DNA from: VGWB01 sp964480945
GTDB taxonomy: Bacteria > Bacteroidota > Ignavibacteria > UBA10030
DNA: 64,000 nucleotides
Assembly: GCA_964480945.1 (NCBI GenBank)
Contig: CAYZRX010000007.1
Span: forward strand, 1 to 64,000
Reading direction: 5' to 3'
Both the position numbers and the translations under genes were made by a program. Below, piece by piece: positions 54,319 through 62,699 of this stretch; within the stretch, counting starts at the first letter, position 1, and each line of letters begins with the position of its first letter. The notes below the pieces were generated by a model. The model worked only from the letters and a program-made list of their open reading frames with translations. It was not told the origin of the DNA and made no database searches.

Positions 54319-55641
54319 ATGAACTTCTCGTCCATCGCTCGTGGGCTTGTCGGTCTTGTGATTGTTACCGGCATCGCTTATCTCTTCTCACCAAGAAAAC
54401 GTTCCATCAATTGGAGGCTTGTAGGTGTCGGTATGGGCCTTCAATTCATCTTTGCGCTCCTCGTCATCAAAACGGCCCTCGGCAAGGAGGTCTTCGGCTG
54501 GATCAGCAAGGCGTTCGTGAGACTCTTTGCGTTCGCCTTGGACGGCGCGCAGTTCGTTTTTGGGTCGCTGGCCACCCCACCCGGCGCTGGGGGGAGCCTG
54601 GGCACGTTCTTCGCCTTTCAGGTCCTGCCCACGATCATCTTTTTTGCCTCGTTCATGGCGGTTCTCTATCATCTCGGCATCATGCAGCGGGTCGTCCAGG
54701 GGATGGCATGGGTGATGGCGAAGTTCATGCGCGCAAGCGGCGCGGAGTCGCTCTGTGTTGCTGCTAATACCTTTATGGGACAGACGGAAGCGCCGCTCGT
54801 CATTCGACCATACCTGTCAACGCTTACGCAATCGGAGCTCTTCACGATCATGACAAGCGGAATGGCCCACATCTCGGGAGGCGTCATGATCGCCTACTAC
54901 ACCATGCTTGGTGCAGCATATGCGAAGGCGGGGGGAGCGCCGCTCGATCCATCGCAGGTCCTTTTTGCCGGACACCTGCTCGCAGCCGTCATTATGGCCG
55001 GGCCTGCAACGATTGTCGTTGCGAAGATGCTGATCCCGGAGGCGGCGGAACCGGTCACCATGGGGACGGTGAAGCTGAAGATTGAGAAGACGTATTCCAA
55101 TGTGATCGAGGCGGCGGCCTCGGGCGCTTCCGACGGCGTGCGGCTGGCGATGAATGTTGCCGGCATGCTGATCGCGTTCATCGCTGCGATCGCGTTGATT
55201 AACTTCCTCCTCAGCCTGCTGGGCGATGCGACGGGCCTCAATGCCCTTTGCCAGACGCAATTCGGCAGGCCCCTTTCCCTCGAGCTCCTATTCGGACTGG
55301 TCTTCCAGTTCGTCGCTTTTGCGATCGGGGTGCCCTGGGGTGATGCGCTGAACGTCGGCAGCTTGATGGGGGTGAAGGTCGCGCTCAACGAGTTCGTTGC
55401 CTATACGAAGATGGCGGATGCGGTTTCTGCACACCAGCTTTCCGAAAAAGCGATTGTGATTGCAACCTATGCGCTCTGCGGGTTCGCGAACTTCTCATCG
55501 ATCGCGATCCAGATCGGCGGCATCAGCCCCCTCGCGGAGAACCAGCGAAGTAACATCGCCAAGTTCGGCCTGAGGGCGGTCCTCGGCGGCACGATTGCAA
55601 CGTGGATGACCGCTTCGATTGCAGGAATGTTTGTCAACTGA
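54319..55641 (+). CDS. CNT family nucleoside transporter
   Basis: 440 residues from the ATG at 54319 with GCAGGAG 8 nt upstream. About 10-11 transmembrane helices. Family motifs are GQTEAPLVIRPYL (about 154, substrate/sodium region) and the later ALCGFANFSSIAIQIGG (about 385), both diagnostic of NupC/CNT symporters. Couples nucleoside uptake to a proton or sodium gradient. It is 51 bp before an NCS2 purine permease, suggesting a purine or pyrimidine salvage pair. Confidence 0.9.
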   Translation: MNFSSIARGLVGLVIVTGIAYLFSPRKRSINWRLVGVGMGLQFIFALLVIKTALGKEVFGWISKAFVRLFAFALDGAQFVFGSLATPPGAGGSLGTFFAFQVLPTIIFFASFMAVLYHLGIMQRVVQGMAWVMAKFMRASGAESLCVAANTFMGQTEAPLVIRPYLSTLTQSELFTIMTSGMAHISGGVMIAYYTMLGAAYAKAGGAPLDPSQVLFAGHLLAAVIMAGPATIVVAKMLIPEAAEPVTMGTVKLKIEKTYSNVIEAAASGASDGVRLAMNVAGMLIAFIAAIALINFLLSLLGDATGLNALCQTQFGRPLSLELLFGLVFQFVAFAIGVPWGDALNVGSLMGVKVALNEFVAYTKMADAVSAHQLSEKAIVIATYALCGFANFSSIAIQIGGISPLAENQRSNIAKFGLRAVLGGTIATWMTASIAGMFVN

Positions 55642-55692
55642 CCCCGCTCACCGTGCAGCCTCGGCTCTTATCTCCAGACGAAGGACAGACCG

Positions 55693-57294
55693 ATGAACAA
55701 CTCTTCGAATAAGTACAAATGGTTTGCGCTCGGGGATTTCAATGGATTCTTCGGCTTGATGTTCGATAACCTCACGGTGCTTTCCTTTCTCGCCGGCATT
55801 CTCGTCTTCGTCTTCAAATTCCCCGCAGAGATCGTCTACACGCGGATGTTTCCCGGAACCGCCTTCGGCGTTCTCTTCGGAGATCTCGTCTACACGTGGA
55901 TGGCGTTTCGACTCTCGAAGAGAACCGGGAACACGACGGTCACCGCGATGCCCCTGGGGCTCGACACCCCGTCGACCATCGGCATGGCGCTCGCCGTGCT
56001 CGGGCCAGCGTTCATCGGCCTGAAGGCGGAGGGAATGTCGGAGGTCGACGCCGCGATGATGACGTGGTACATCGGCATGGCAACGATGGTGGTGATCGGC
56101 GTCCTCAAGATTGTTTTCTCCTTCATCGGCCAATGGGTGCAGAAGGTTGTTCCCCAGGCGGGCTTGCTCGGGTCGCTGGCAGGCATCGGCCTCGCGCTGA
56201 TTGGCCTGACACCGCTGCTCGATATCTTCGGCATGCCGGTGATCGGCATGATATCGCTCGGCCTCATCCTCTACTCGCTCGTTGCCCGCATTGGGTTGCC
56301 GAAAAACTTTCCGAGCGTCTTTGCCGCGATCTTGGTGGGGACCGTGATCTACTACCTGCTGGGATCCACGGGCTGGATGGGGGGCACCTACTCGGGTGCC
56401 CCGGCGATGGACCTCCACTTCGGATTGCCCGCGCCGACGCTGGGGTTCCTGGATGGCTTCACGCGTGCGCTGAAGTACCTTCCGATTGCAATTCCCTTCG
56501 GCCTCCTGACGGTGGTCGGCGGCATCAACGTGACGGAGAGCGCGCGGGTCGCCGGGGATGATTTCAACACCCGGAGCATCCTGCTTACGGAAGCGATCGC
56601 GACGCTCATCGCGGGGATCTGCGGTGGGGTGGCTCAATCGACACCGTACATCGGCCAACCGGCGTACAAGCGCATGGGGTCGCGTGCCGGCTATACGCTC
56701 CTCACGGGACTTTTCATCGGGCTCGGCGGAATCTTGGGTTATGTTTCCTTTTTCGTCGAGCTGATTCCGCGCGCGGTTCTCGCCCCCATTTTGATTTTCG
56801 TCGCACTCGACATCATGGTGCAATCGTTCCTCGCCTGCCCGGCTCGCCATGCGCCGGCCGTCGCGTTCGCGTTCTTTCCGACGGTGGCGCGCTTGTTGGC
56901 CATCAAGCTGAGCAATCCGGACATCGTTCCGCTGGAGAACTTTCAGCGGCTGCTCACCGCGCCCGGGAAAGCGCTCCCGGAGATGCTCGTTACGATTGCC
57001 CTCGGCAACGGCTTTATCCTCACCGCGATGTTGTGGGGAGGATTCCTGGCGGAGCTCATCGATCGGCGGTTGACGAGGTCGGCTGTCTATCTCTTCATTC
57101 TGGCGGTGTTCACGTTCTTCGGCATCATCCACTCCGCTTCCCCGGACGGTGTCATGTATCTTCCGTGGACGCTGGACGCGCTGTCGCAGAAGGTCCCGTA
57201 CCAGTTTGCGCTCGCCTACGCCGTGTTTGGGGTGATGCTGCTGTTGTTTGCGCTGACGAAGGAATCGCGGGAACCAATCCCGGAGCATGAATAG
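55693..57294 (+). CDS. NCS2 family nucleobase permease (AzgA-like)
   Basis: 533 residues with about 14 transmembrane helices. It begins FALGDFNGFFGLMFDNLTVLSF (10-31) and contains TAMPLGLDTPSTIGMAL (about 90) and GGINVTESARVAGDDFNTRSILLTEA (in part, about 275-300), the motifs of the hypoxanthine/guanine/xanthine branch. Length is above the average of 430-450 because of longer loops. Paired with the CNT gene upstream. Confidence 0.86.
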   Translation: MNNSSNKYKWFALGDFNGFFGLMFDNLTVLSFLAGILVFVFKFPAEIVYTRMFPGTAFGVLFGDLVYTWMAFRLSKRTGNTTVTAMPLGLDTPSTIGMALAVLGPAFIGLKAEGMSEVDAAMMTWYIGMATMVVIGVLKIVFSFIGQWVQKVVPQAGLLGSLAGIGLALIGLTPLLDIFGMPVIGMISLGLILYSLVARIGLPKNFPSVFAAILVGTVIYYLLGSTGWMGGTYSGAPAMDLHFGLPAPTLGFLDGFTRALKYLPIAIPFGLLTVVGGINVTESARVAGDDFNTRSILLTEAIATLIAGICGGVAQSTPYIGQPAYKRMGSRAGYTLLTGLFIGLGGILGYVSFFVELIPRAVLAPILIFVALDIMVQSFLACPARHAPAVAFAFFPTVARLLAIKLSNPDIVPLENFQRLLTAPGKALPEMLVTIALGNGFILTAMLWGGFLAELIDRRLTRSAVYLFILAVFTFFGIIHSASPDGVMYLPWTLDALSQKVPYQFALAYAVFGVMLLLFALTKESREPIPEHE

Positions 57295-57341
57295 TTGAGA
57301 AGAGGAGCGGAGGCCCTGAGATTTCGAAAGGAAGGAAGGGA

Positions 57342-58328
57342 ATGAAACAACGAAGGCTTGGAAAGAGCGGTCCTATCGTCTCGGCGATCGGACTGGGCTG
57401 CATGGGGATGTCTGAATTCTACGGACCGAGGAACGACCAGGAGTCGCTTGCGACGATTCAAGAGGCAATGAATCTTGGGATCACGTTCTTCGACACCGCC
57501 GATATGTACGGTGTGGGACACAATGAGGAATTGTTGGGGAAGGCGATCCGCGGAAAGCGCGGGCAGCTGTTCATCGCCACGAAGTTCGGCAACGTCCGTG
57601 GAGCGGACGGGAGCTTCGTCGGGGTAAACGGAAGGCCGGAGTACGTGCGCTCCGCCTGCGAGGCGAGCCTTCGTCGTCTCGGCATCGAAACCATCGATCT
57701 CTACTATCAGCATCGTGTCGATCCGAATACACCGATTGAAGAGACGGTGGGAGCTATGGCTGAGCTCATCCGCGACGGGAAGGTCCGGTACCTCGGTCTC
57801 TCAGAAGCGGCGCCGAAGACGATTCGGCGTGCACACGCTATTCACCCGATCACCGCTCTGCAAACTGAGTATTCTCTCTGGACTCGCGATGTCGAGGTGG
57901 AGATTCTTCCAACGTGCCGGGAGTTGGGGATCGGCTTCGTCCCGTACAGCCCGCTCGGCAGGGGGTTCTTGACGGGAAAGTTCAGGGCGATATCAGATTT
58001 TGCCGATGGAGACTTCCGCCGTAACTCGCCGCGATTTCAGGATCCGAACTTTGAGAAAAACCAACAACTCGTCTCGACTACTCAGGAGCTCGCTGGTGAG
58101 AAGAGGTGTGCTCCGTCGCAGCTCGCCCTCGCGTGGTGCCTCGCTCAGGGCGATGACATTATCCCGATTCCCGGAACGAAGAGGGTGGAATACCTTCGCG
58201 AGAACGCTCAGGCGGTGGACGTCACGCTGACGCCAGAAGATGTCCGCAGGATCAACGAGGCGTTCCCGCCCGGTGCTGCCTCAGGCGAGCGATATCCGGC
58301 ACCCCAGATGCAGAGGATAGACAGCTAG
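57342..58328 (+). CDS. Aldo/keto reductase
   Basis: 328 residues, a TIM barrel. Catalytic residues are Asp in TFFDTADMYG (about 51) with Tyr four to five residues later, Lys in FIATKFG (about 84) and His in YYQHRVD (about 125). The NADPH site follows at the C-terminus (IPIPGTKRVEYLRENAQA). The best match is to the AKR13/YhdN-like group (MKQRRLGKSGPIVSAIGLGCMG, in part). It reduces small aldehydes or ketones; the substrate is unknown. A GGAAGGAAGGG ribosome site precedes the ATG. Confidence 0.92.
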   Translation: MKQRRLGKSGPIVSAIGLGCMGMSEFYGPRNDQESLATIQEAMNLGITFFDTADMYGVGHNEELLGKAIRGKRGQLFIATKFGNVRGADGSFVGVNGRPEYVRSACEASLRRLGIETIDLYYQHRVDPNTPIEETVGAMAELIRDGKVRYLGLSEAAPKTIRRAHAIHPITALQTEYSLWTRDVEVEILPTCRELGIGFVPYSPLGRGFLTGKFRAISDFADGDFRRNSPRFQDPNFEKNQQLVSTTQELAGEKRCAPSQLALAWCLAQGDDIIPIPGTKRVEYLRENAQAVDVTLTPEDVRRINEAFPPGAASGERYPAPQMQRIDS

Positions 58329-58389
58329 GATTTCCTCCACGTACAAACGCCTCTGATCGGCCAAAACACTACAGCCGAGCGTGGGGGTA

Positions 58390-58517
58390 ATCAGCAGCCT
58401 TTTCTCGCGGTAAACGGAGCTGAACGGCGGCAATGCTTCTCCATCGGAGGTGGCACAGCGGCGTTGGCGCTTGCCGCGCCCGTCATTCTCGGTTCTGCAT
58501 GTTCGCGAACTTTGTGA
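58390..58517 (+). pseudogene. Possible remnant of a Tat-exported lipoprotein gene
   Basis: In the 246-bp gap before the serine hydrolase, one frame reads ERRQCFSIGGGTAALALAA then PVILGSAC and stops after four more codons. This looks like a twin-arginine signal with a lipobox but has no start codon and no mature domain. It may be decay of a former gene or chance. Confidence 0.25.
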
Positions 58518-58574
58518 CCGAGGCCGCGATCTTCTCGAGTTCCCGGCGTCAACTCACCGCAAGGAAAACAACTC

Positions 58575-59681
58575 GTGGCACACAAGCGCAGGCATCTGAT
58601 CTTGCTTTCCGGAGTGGTGCTCTGCTTGTGCCTTTCATCCTGCAAAGAGAGTCCCACCGAGGTTCGTGCATTCAATCCTGATGCGTTGAACGATGGATGG
58701 GCTGTATCGACGCCGGAGGCACAAGGTCTGGATCGACAGATCCTGGCAAGTGGTTATGAGGCCGCGGCAAGACTTCCTTACAGCTACAGCTTGCTTGTCG
58801 TAAGAAATGGATACTTGATCAGCGAGCAATACTTCAATGGCGACAGCCGCGAGGTCGCCAATGATGTGAAGTCCGTTTCCAAGAGCGTGCTCTCTGGTTT
58901 GGTGGGAATAGCTTTGGATCAACGGTATCTTGATAGCCTCAACCAAAGAATATTGAGTTCCTTCCCCGAATACGTCATGCCATCTCTCGATCCAAGAAAA
59001 TACGATATCAGCATCCGGCATCTGCTGATGATGCGTGCCGGCTTCGGGCGCGACGAGGATGTCTATTTCCAGGTTTACAACAGCTCGAATTGGATACAGA
59101 CAACGATTGATCTGCCTCTCCTCTCAAGCCCCGGCGAAAGGATGGTGTATAATACATTCGAAACGCACCTGGTGTCGGGGATTCTGACGAAGGCCAGTGG
59201 CATGAGCACGTACGCGTTTGCCAACCGGTATCTCTGCGAGCCTCTGGGAATCACGCTCCATTTCTGGGAACAAGATCCCCAGGGCTTCTATTTTGGCGGG
59301 AATAGTATGGGTTTCACACCGCGGGATCTCGCCAAGTTCGGCTCTCTCTATTTGGCGGGCGGATACATGAATGGCAGACAAATCATACCGAAACAGTGGA
59401 TCGACGAGTCGCTCAGCAATTTCACCAATTTCCAGAATCAGATCTGGGGTGATCTGAACAACTACAACTACGGATACTTATGGTGGATGGGGGAATTGAG
59501 CGGTTTTCGAGTGTACTTTGCCCTCGGTCACGGAGGGCAAGTTGTTCTCAATGTTCCCGATCTCGATATGATCGTCGTCTCGACGGCAAGTCCGGAGTTT
59601 GACTGGAATGTTGCCGACGAGCATGAACGCGCCATCTTGCACATCATTGCATTCTATGTCCTTGGGGCCGTCAGTCGCTGA
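58575..59681 (+). CDS. Serine hydrolase, beta-lactamase class C family, lipoprotein
   Basis: 368 residues. Leader ending in lipobox LSSC (Cys23). Active site SVSK with Ser100 and Lys103 (DVKSVSKSVLSGL), a second motif VYNTFETHLVSGIL around 194-207, and the HGG motif in ALGHGGQVVLN near 331. The family includes esterases, D-amino-acid peptidases and beta-lactamases; periplasmic or outer-membrane attached. The GTG start at 58575 is supported by AAGGAAA 8 nt upstream. Confidence 0.87.
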   Translation: MAHKRRHLILLSGVVLCLCLSSCKESPTEVRAFNPDALNDGWAVSTPEAQGLDRQILASGYEAAARLPYSYSLLVVRNGYLISEQYFNGDSREVANDVKSVSKSVLSGLVGIALDQRYLDSLNQRILSSFPEYVMPSLDPRKYDISIRHLLMMRAGFGRDEDVYFQVYNSSNWIQTTIDLPLLSSPGERMVYNTFETHLVSGILTKASGMSTYAFANRYLCEPLGITLHFWEQDPQGFYFGGNSMGFTPRDLAKFGSLYLAGGYMNGRQIIPKQWIDESLSNFTNFQNQIWGDLNNYNYGYLWWMGELSGFRVYFALGHGGQVVLNVPDLDMIVVSTASPEFDWNVADEHERAILHIIAFYVLGAVSR

Positions 59682-59800
59682 AACGCTTGATGGCCAACTG
59701 TTCACGGCGCAAACGTCATTTCATTCTGAGGGTATCACATTTCTCCAATGAAAGAGAAAGAGGATTCCTGCAGGCGCATGCGGTGGGGGATCGTTGTGTG

Positions 59801-59831
59801 TTGCAAGCGTCCGAAAAAGTGGCTACCTTAA
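59801..59831 (+). promoter_or_regulatory. Predicted promoter of tRNA-Pro
   Basis: TTGC (59801-59804), 19 bp, then TACCTTAA (59824-59831), 12 bp before the tRNA. The same TTGC-N19-TAnCTT layout is found at 61133-61163, which supports both. Confidence 0.5.
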
Positions 59832-59843
59832 TACAAGCAACAT

Positions 59844-59917
59844 CGGAACGTAGCGCAGCCCGGTAGCGCACTTGCTTGGGGTGCAAGGGGTCGCGGGTTC
59901 AAATCCCGCCGTTCCGA
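59844..59917 (+). tRNA. tRNA-Pro(GGG)
   Basis: Complete cloverleaf: acceptor CGGAACG/CGTTCCG, D stem GCGC/GCGC, anticodon stem CTTGC/GCAAG, T stem GCGGG/CCCGC, discriminator A59917. Loop TTGGGGT places anticodon GGG at 59878-59880, reading CCC and CCU. The 3' CCA is not encoded (CTA follows). Confidence 0.96.
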
Positions 59918-60359
59918 CTAGTATCAATAGATCATTGTGTGCGGGGAGCGGGTTCTCCCTCAAGAAACCGGTAAGGGTTTCTTGAGGGATCCTCCGAAGG
60001 AGTCCTTCGGACCTTCGGGAAAATCCCGCCGTTCCGACGAGGCGGAGAGACACAAGTGGCGTTTCCCGCACGGACAACGTGCGGGATTCTGAATTTGTCA
60101 TCCACTCGCCAGACAGCGGCTCGTGGGACAAATTCGAACAAATCTGCGTTGTGTGCATCCCGCTGGAGCGAAGCGGAAGCGGGACCGCCCCCCGACGATT
60201 CTTGTCGGGGCCGTTCCGACGATTGCACAGAATTCTGCAGCGGTGCAACGGCAGCTGGACCGTTGTATCGAGCCGTGAAATTTCAGGACCAAAGTCCTGA
60301 CATCACCTATTCAGGAGTCTCCGTTTCCCACCGTGTCTTTGTAGCTTCAACACGAGGAA
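59918..60359. repeat. Palindrome-rich stretch with a copy of the tRNA 3' end
   Basis: No gene is supported here. An 18-bp copy of the tRNA-Pro 3' end (AAATCCCGCCGTTCCGAC) recurs 120 bp later at 60021-60038, and a shorter piece (CCGTTCCGACGA) near 60211. Between and after are perfect hairpins: 59956-59969/59976-59989 (14 bp), 59993-60001/60003-60011 (9 bp), 60064-60072/60078-60086 (9 bp), 60158-60164/60178-60184 (7 bp), 60190-60196/60204-60210 (7 bp) and 60283-60289/60294-60300 (7 bp). Confidence 0.65.
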
Positions 60360-60395
60360 GGGCACGCGCCATTGACGCGTGCCCTTCTGTTTTCT
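60360..60395 (+). terminator. Intrinsic terminator
   Basis: A perfect 9-bp stem (GGGCACGCG and CGCGTGCCC) with a 7-nt loop is followed by TTCTGTTTTCT. It would end plus-strand transcripts from the tRNA region; being convergent, it may also help end the DUF3332 gene. Confidence 0.65.
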
Positions 60396-60420
60396 AACCA
60401 ACAGGTTGCGGCAGTGAGGA

Positions 60421-60960
60421 TTACTTCGCAGAGTTGGCGTTAGCCAAGAATTGGACTTGAGCGGCTGAACACTCGGCGATGAGCTTATCGTTGCCATCGT
60501 AGATACGCATACCGCCCTCTGACGTCATCGCGCATCGGGCGAGCACCTTCCCATTCGAGTCCTTGACCACCGTTCCATCGTTTCCTTTCTCGAAGGCGTA
60601 CTGCACGGTTCCCGCCTCTGTCCTTGACGTCAACACTATCGTTCCGTCGGATCCTCGCAGCGTCAACGATGTCGTCCCATCAAGCGGCACAACTCTATCG
60701 TTGGATGCTGCTAAGGGGTTTTTGCCTGTCCAAAACTCGATCGAGTTGAGTACAATGGCGTCAACGAAAGCTGAAACGCCGTACACGGGAACAATATTCA
60801 TGACAAGAAATCCAAGTTCATTCACAAACTTGCTGCCCAGTGTGCCGTTGAACTTGTAGACCTTCTTGACAAGGTTGAACGACCCATAGCACCCCCCCGC
60901 AGATGCCATCAAGACGGCGAGCATGAACACGGAGATCCATCGCAGAAATCTTGTTTTCAT
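60421..60960 (-). CDS. DUF3332 family lipoprotein
   Basis: 179 residues from the ATG at 60960 with GGAGGTA 5-6 nt upstream; the frame is open to 61029. Leader ends at lipobox ASAGGC (Cys24). The segment GSFNLVKKVYKFNGTLGSKF (in part) with NELGFLVMNIVPVYGVSAFVDAIVLNSIEFWTG (in part) is the hallmark of DUF3332, a family of unknown function widespread in Bacteroidota and relatives. Residues about 45-80 are hydrophobic and may enter the membrane. The promoter region is discussed under rejected items. Confidence 0.85.
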   Translation of the reverse strand: MKTRFLRWISVFMLAVLMASAGGCYGSFNLVKKVYKFNGTLGSKFVNELGFLVMNIVPVYGVSAFVDAIVLNSIEFWTGKNPLAASNDRVVPLDGTTSLTLRGSDGTIVLTSRTEAGTVQYAFEKGNDGTVVKDSNGKVLARCAMTSEGGMRIYDGNDKLIAECSAAQVQFLANANSAK

Positions 60961-61132
60961 AATGCTACCTCCATGCTGTATAGGAAGTTGATGCGGCGAC
61001 AATGGCCGCTGTGGGAAGGTGATGAGCAATGCTTACAAATGCAATAGCTGCCCTCTGGCTGCCAAATTGCGTTGATGAGGGTCACGTCGTGCATCTCTCC
61101 TCGAACGCAGGAAATCCAGGGCAGCAATGAGA

Positions 61133-61163
61133 TTGCGCGACGGCTGGGAAATCGCTATCTTCC
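61133..61163 (+). promoter_or_regulatory. Predicted promoter of the co-chaperone gene
   Basis: TTGC (61133-61136), 19 bp, then TATCTTCC (61156-61163), about 45 bp before the ATG. Matches the tRNA-Pro promoter layout. Confidence 0.45.
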
Positions 61164-61208
61164 GTCATAATATAGAGTCAGTTCGATCTGCTTGTAGTGG
61201 AGACTGCC

Positions 61209-61598
61209 ATGGAGATCAAAGCCCGGAAGAAAATCATCCTCGTCGGGGACAAAGTGCTCATCGCACCGGACGCGGACGCGGATCGTACAGCACACGGCCT
61301 GTACCTCCCTCCAGGGGTGAAGGAGAAAGAAAAGATCCACAGCGGCCTCGTGGTGCAGGTCGGACCTGGTTATGCTGTTCCCAACCCCCACTATCTTGAC
61401 CAGGAGCAATGGTCAACGACCCCCAAAGACCCCGTGAAATACCTTCCGCTTCAAGCTGAGGAGGGAGATTACGCGTTGTTCTTGCGAGATTCTGCCATCG
61501 AGATCGAATACGAAGAACGCAAGTACCTCATCGTGTCTCACTCTTCCATCCTCATGCTCATCCGCAGAAGTGAGTTCGTAGAGGGGCTGGAGGCGTAG
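61209..61598 (+). CDS. GroES-like co-chaperone family protein
   Basis: 129 residues from the ATG at 61209 (GGAG 6 nt upstream); a GTG at 61197 is an alternative. The core KIILVGDKVLIAP (about 8-20), GLYLPPGVKEKEKIHSGLVVQVGPG (in part) and YLIVSHSSILMLIRR (about 109-123) follow the GroES beta-barrel. A 25-residue insertion (PNPHYLDQEQWSTTPKDPVK, in part) sits where GroES normally has a short turn, and the mobile loop is charged. It is a divergent paralogue rather than the main GroES; no groEL lies nearby. Confidence 0.8.
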   Translation: MEIKARKKIILVGDKVLIAPDADADRTAHGLYLPPGVKEKEKIHSGLVVQVGPGYAVPNPHYLDQEQWSTTPKDPVKYLPLQAEEGDYALFLRDSAIEIEYEERKYLIVSHSSILMLIRRSEFVEGLEA

Positions 61599-61607
61599 GA
61601 CGGGATT

Positions 61608-61883
61608 GTGGAGAAGGACCTGCGGATTTTCAGTCACGAAAACGTCCTCGAACAGATCAAGACGGCAGAGTACCGCAACGGCTACTACGTTCTTGAGTTC
61701 TATTCCGAGGATAACAAGCCCTCTTCGCGGTCAACCGCGATCATCGAGAAATTCTATCTCTACCCTTCAGGCGGTACGCTGCGCGACGCGAATTTCCAGC
61801 TTCTCTTCTACGATTCGCGATACGACACCTACCGCGGGTTCAAACCGCCCCACCTTACACGCAAACTACCAAACTCTGAATAG
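61608..61883 (+). CDS. Small protein of unknown function
   Basis: 91 residues starting at GTG 61608, 9 bp after the co-chaperone stop, so probably in the same transcript. Alternating aromatic and charged residues (NGYYVLEFYSEDNKP, EKFYLYPSGG, FQLLFYDSRYDTYRG) suggest a compact beta sheet. No known motif. It has no signal peptide. Confidence 0.65.
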   Translation: MEKDLRIFSHENVLEQIKTAEYRNGYYVLEFYSEDNKPSSRSTAIIEKFYLYPSGGTLRDANFQLLFYDSRYDTYRGFKPPHLTRKLPNSE

Positions 61884-61938
61884 GTCGCCCCACGCTTGAG
61901 CTGCTCAGATGCAGCATGAGGGGAAGTTCGTGCAGAGA

Positions 61939-62038
61939 TTCCCAATCGCATGAGAGCATGTGGTTTGAGAACCTTCCGAAAGGTTATTGAGGCGGCGGGG
62001 GTGACCTTCGGAAGGGTCGCTGGATTGGGAACGTTTTT
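61939..62038 (+). ncRNA. Candidate structured RNA or elaborate terminator upstream of bacilliredoxin
   Basis: An outer 9-bp stem (TTCCCAATC at 61939-61947 with GATTGGGAA at 62023-62031) closes a region holding inner hairpins or one imperfect 12-bp inverted repeat (61972-61984 with 62004-62015). It is followed at once by TTTTT (62034-62038). Either a terminator of the preceding genes or a cis-regulatory element for the gene at 62110. Confidence 0.4.
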
Positions 62039-62109
62039 CCAACACTGTTGTTATTAATCCTACACCATTTCGTAACTCTGGTAGGAATTCTGTAAGGAGG
62101 AGAGCGCGT

Positions 62110-62699
62110 ATGTACGATATCTTGATTCAGCGGATGCGGGAGGAAGTGACGGCACTCGGCGCACAAGAGCTGCGAAATCCGGAGGACGTCGACGCCACCC
62201 TGCCGAACGCGAAAGGAACGATGCTTGTCGTCGTGAATTCGACGTGCGGATGTGCTGCCGGGGCCGCGCGTCCGGCATTGGCGAAGGCAATGCAGCATAG
62301 TGTCACGCCCGATAAGCTGGCAACGGTGTTTGCAGGGATCGATCGGGAAGCGACGGCGCGCGCACGGCAGTACTTCACGGATCAGCCCCCTTCATCCCCT
62401 TCGTTCGCTCTGATGCGGGACGGGAAACTGATTCAGATGATTCACCGCTACCAGATTGAAGGCCGAACACCGGATCAGGTTGCGGCNNNNNNNNNNNNNN
62501 NNNNNNNNNNNNNNNNNNNNNNNNNNNNNNNNNNNNNNNNNNNNNNNNNNNNNNNNNNNNNNNNNNNNNNNNNNNNNNNNNNNNNNTTCAGATGATTCAC
62601 CGCTACCAGATTGAAGGCCGAACACCGGATCAGGTTGCGGCGACTCTCGTGCAGACGTTCGACCAACACTGTGTTTCAGAAAAGAAACAAGCCGTCTGA
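62110..62699 (+). CDS. Bacilliredoxin (BrxA/BrxB family), split by a false gap
   Basis: The frame runs 62110-62486 into 100 Ns and resumes after them. The 55 bases before the gap are repeated exactly after it, so joining 62486 to 62642 restores 435 nt, encoding 144 residues, the usual family length. The redox CxC motif is Cys46 and Cys48 in VVNSTCGCAAG. Bacilliredoxins remove bacillithiol or similar thiols from oxidised proteins; whether this organism makes bacillithiol is unknown. AAGGAGGAGAG precedes the ATG. Confidence 0.88.
62487..62586. other. Assembly gap (100 Ns), probably false
   Basis: One hundred Ns flanked by identical 55-bp sequence (62432-62486 and 62587-62641). Overlapping contig ends were joined without being merged. 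Confidence 0.97.

Noticed and set aside
55642..55692. Possible purine riboswitch before the NCS2 permease.
   Set aside because: Only 51 bp separate it from the CNT gene, too short for a purine aptamer plus expression platform, and no core motif is seen.
55648..57288. A 546-codon minus-strand open frame opposite the NCS2 permease gene.
   Set aside because: Its product is an extremely Arg/Glu/His-rich string with no fold or motif, the expected shadow of a GC-rich membrane protein gene read backwards.
61014..61072. TGC-type pentamers (TGCTT, TGCAA, TGCCC, TGCCA, TGCGT) upstream of the DUF3332 gene with a CACCTTCC element.
   Set aside because: Spacings of 10, 9, 11 and 8 bp and a gap of 18 bp to the -7 do not match the regular arrays at 24-40 kb; at best a weak member.
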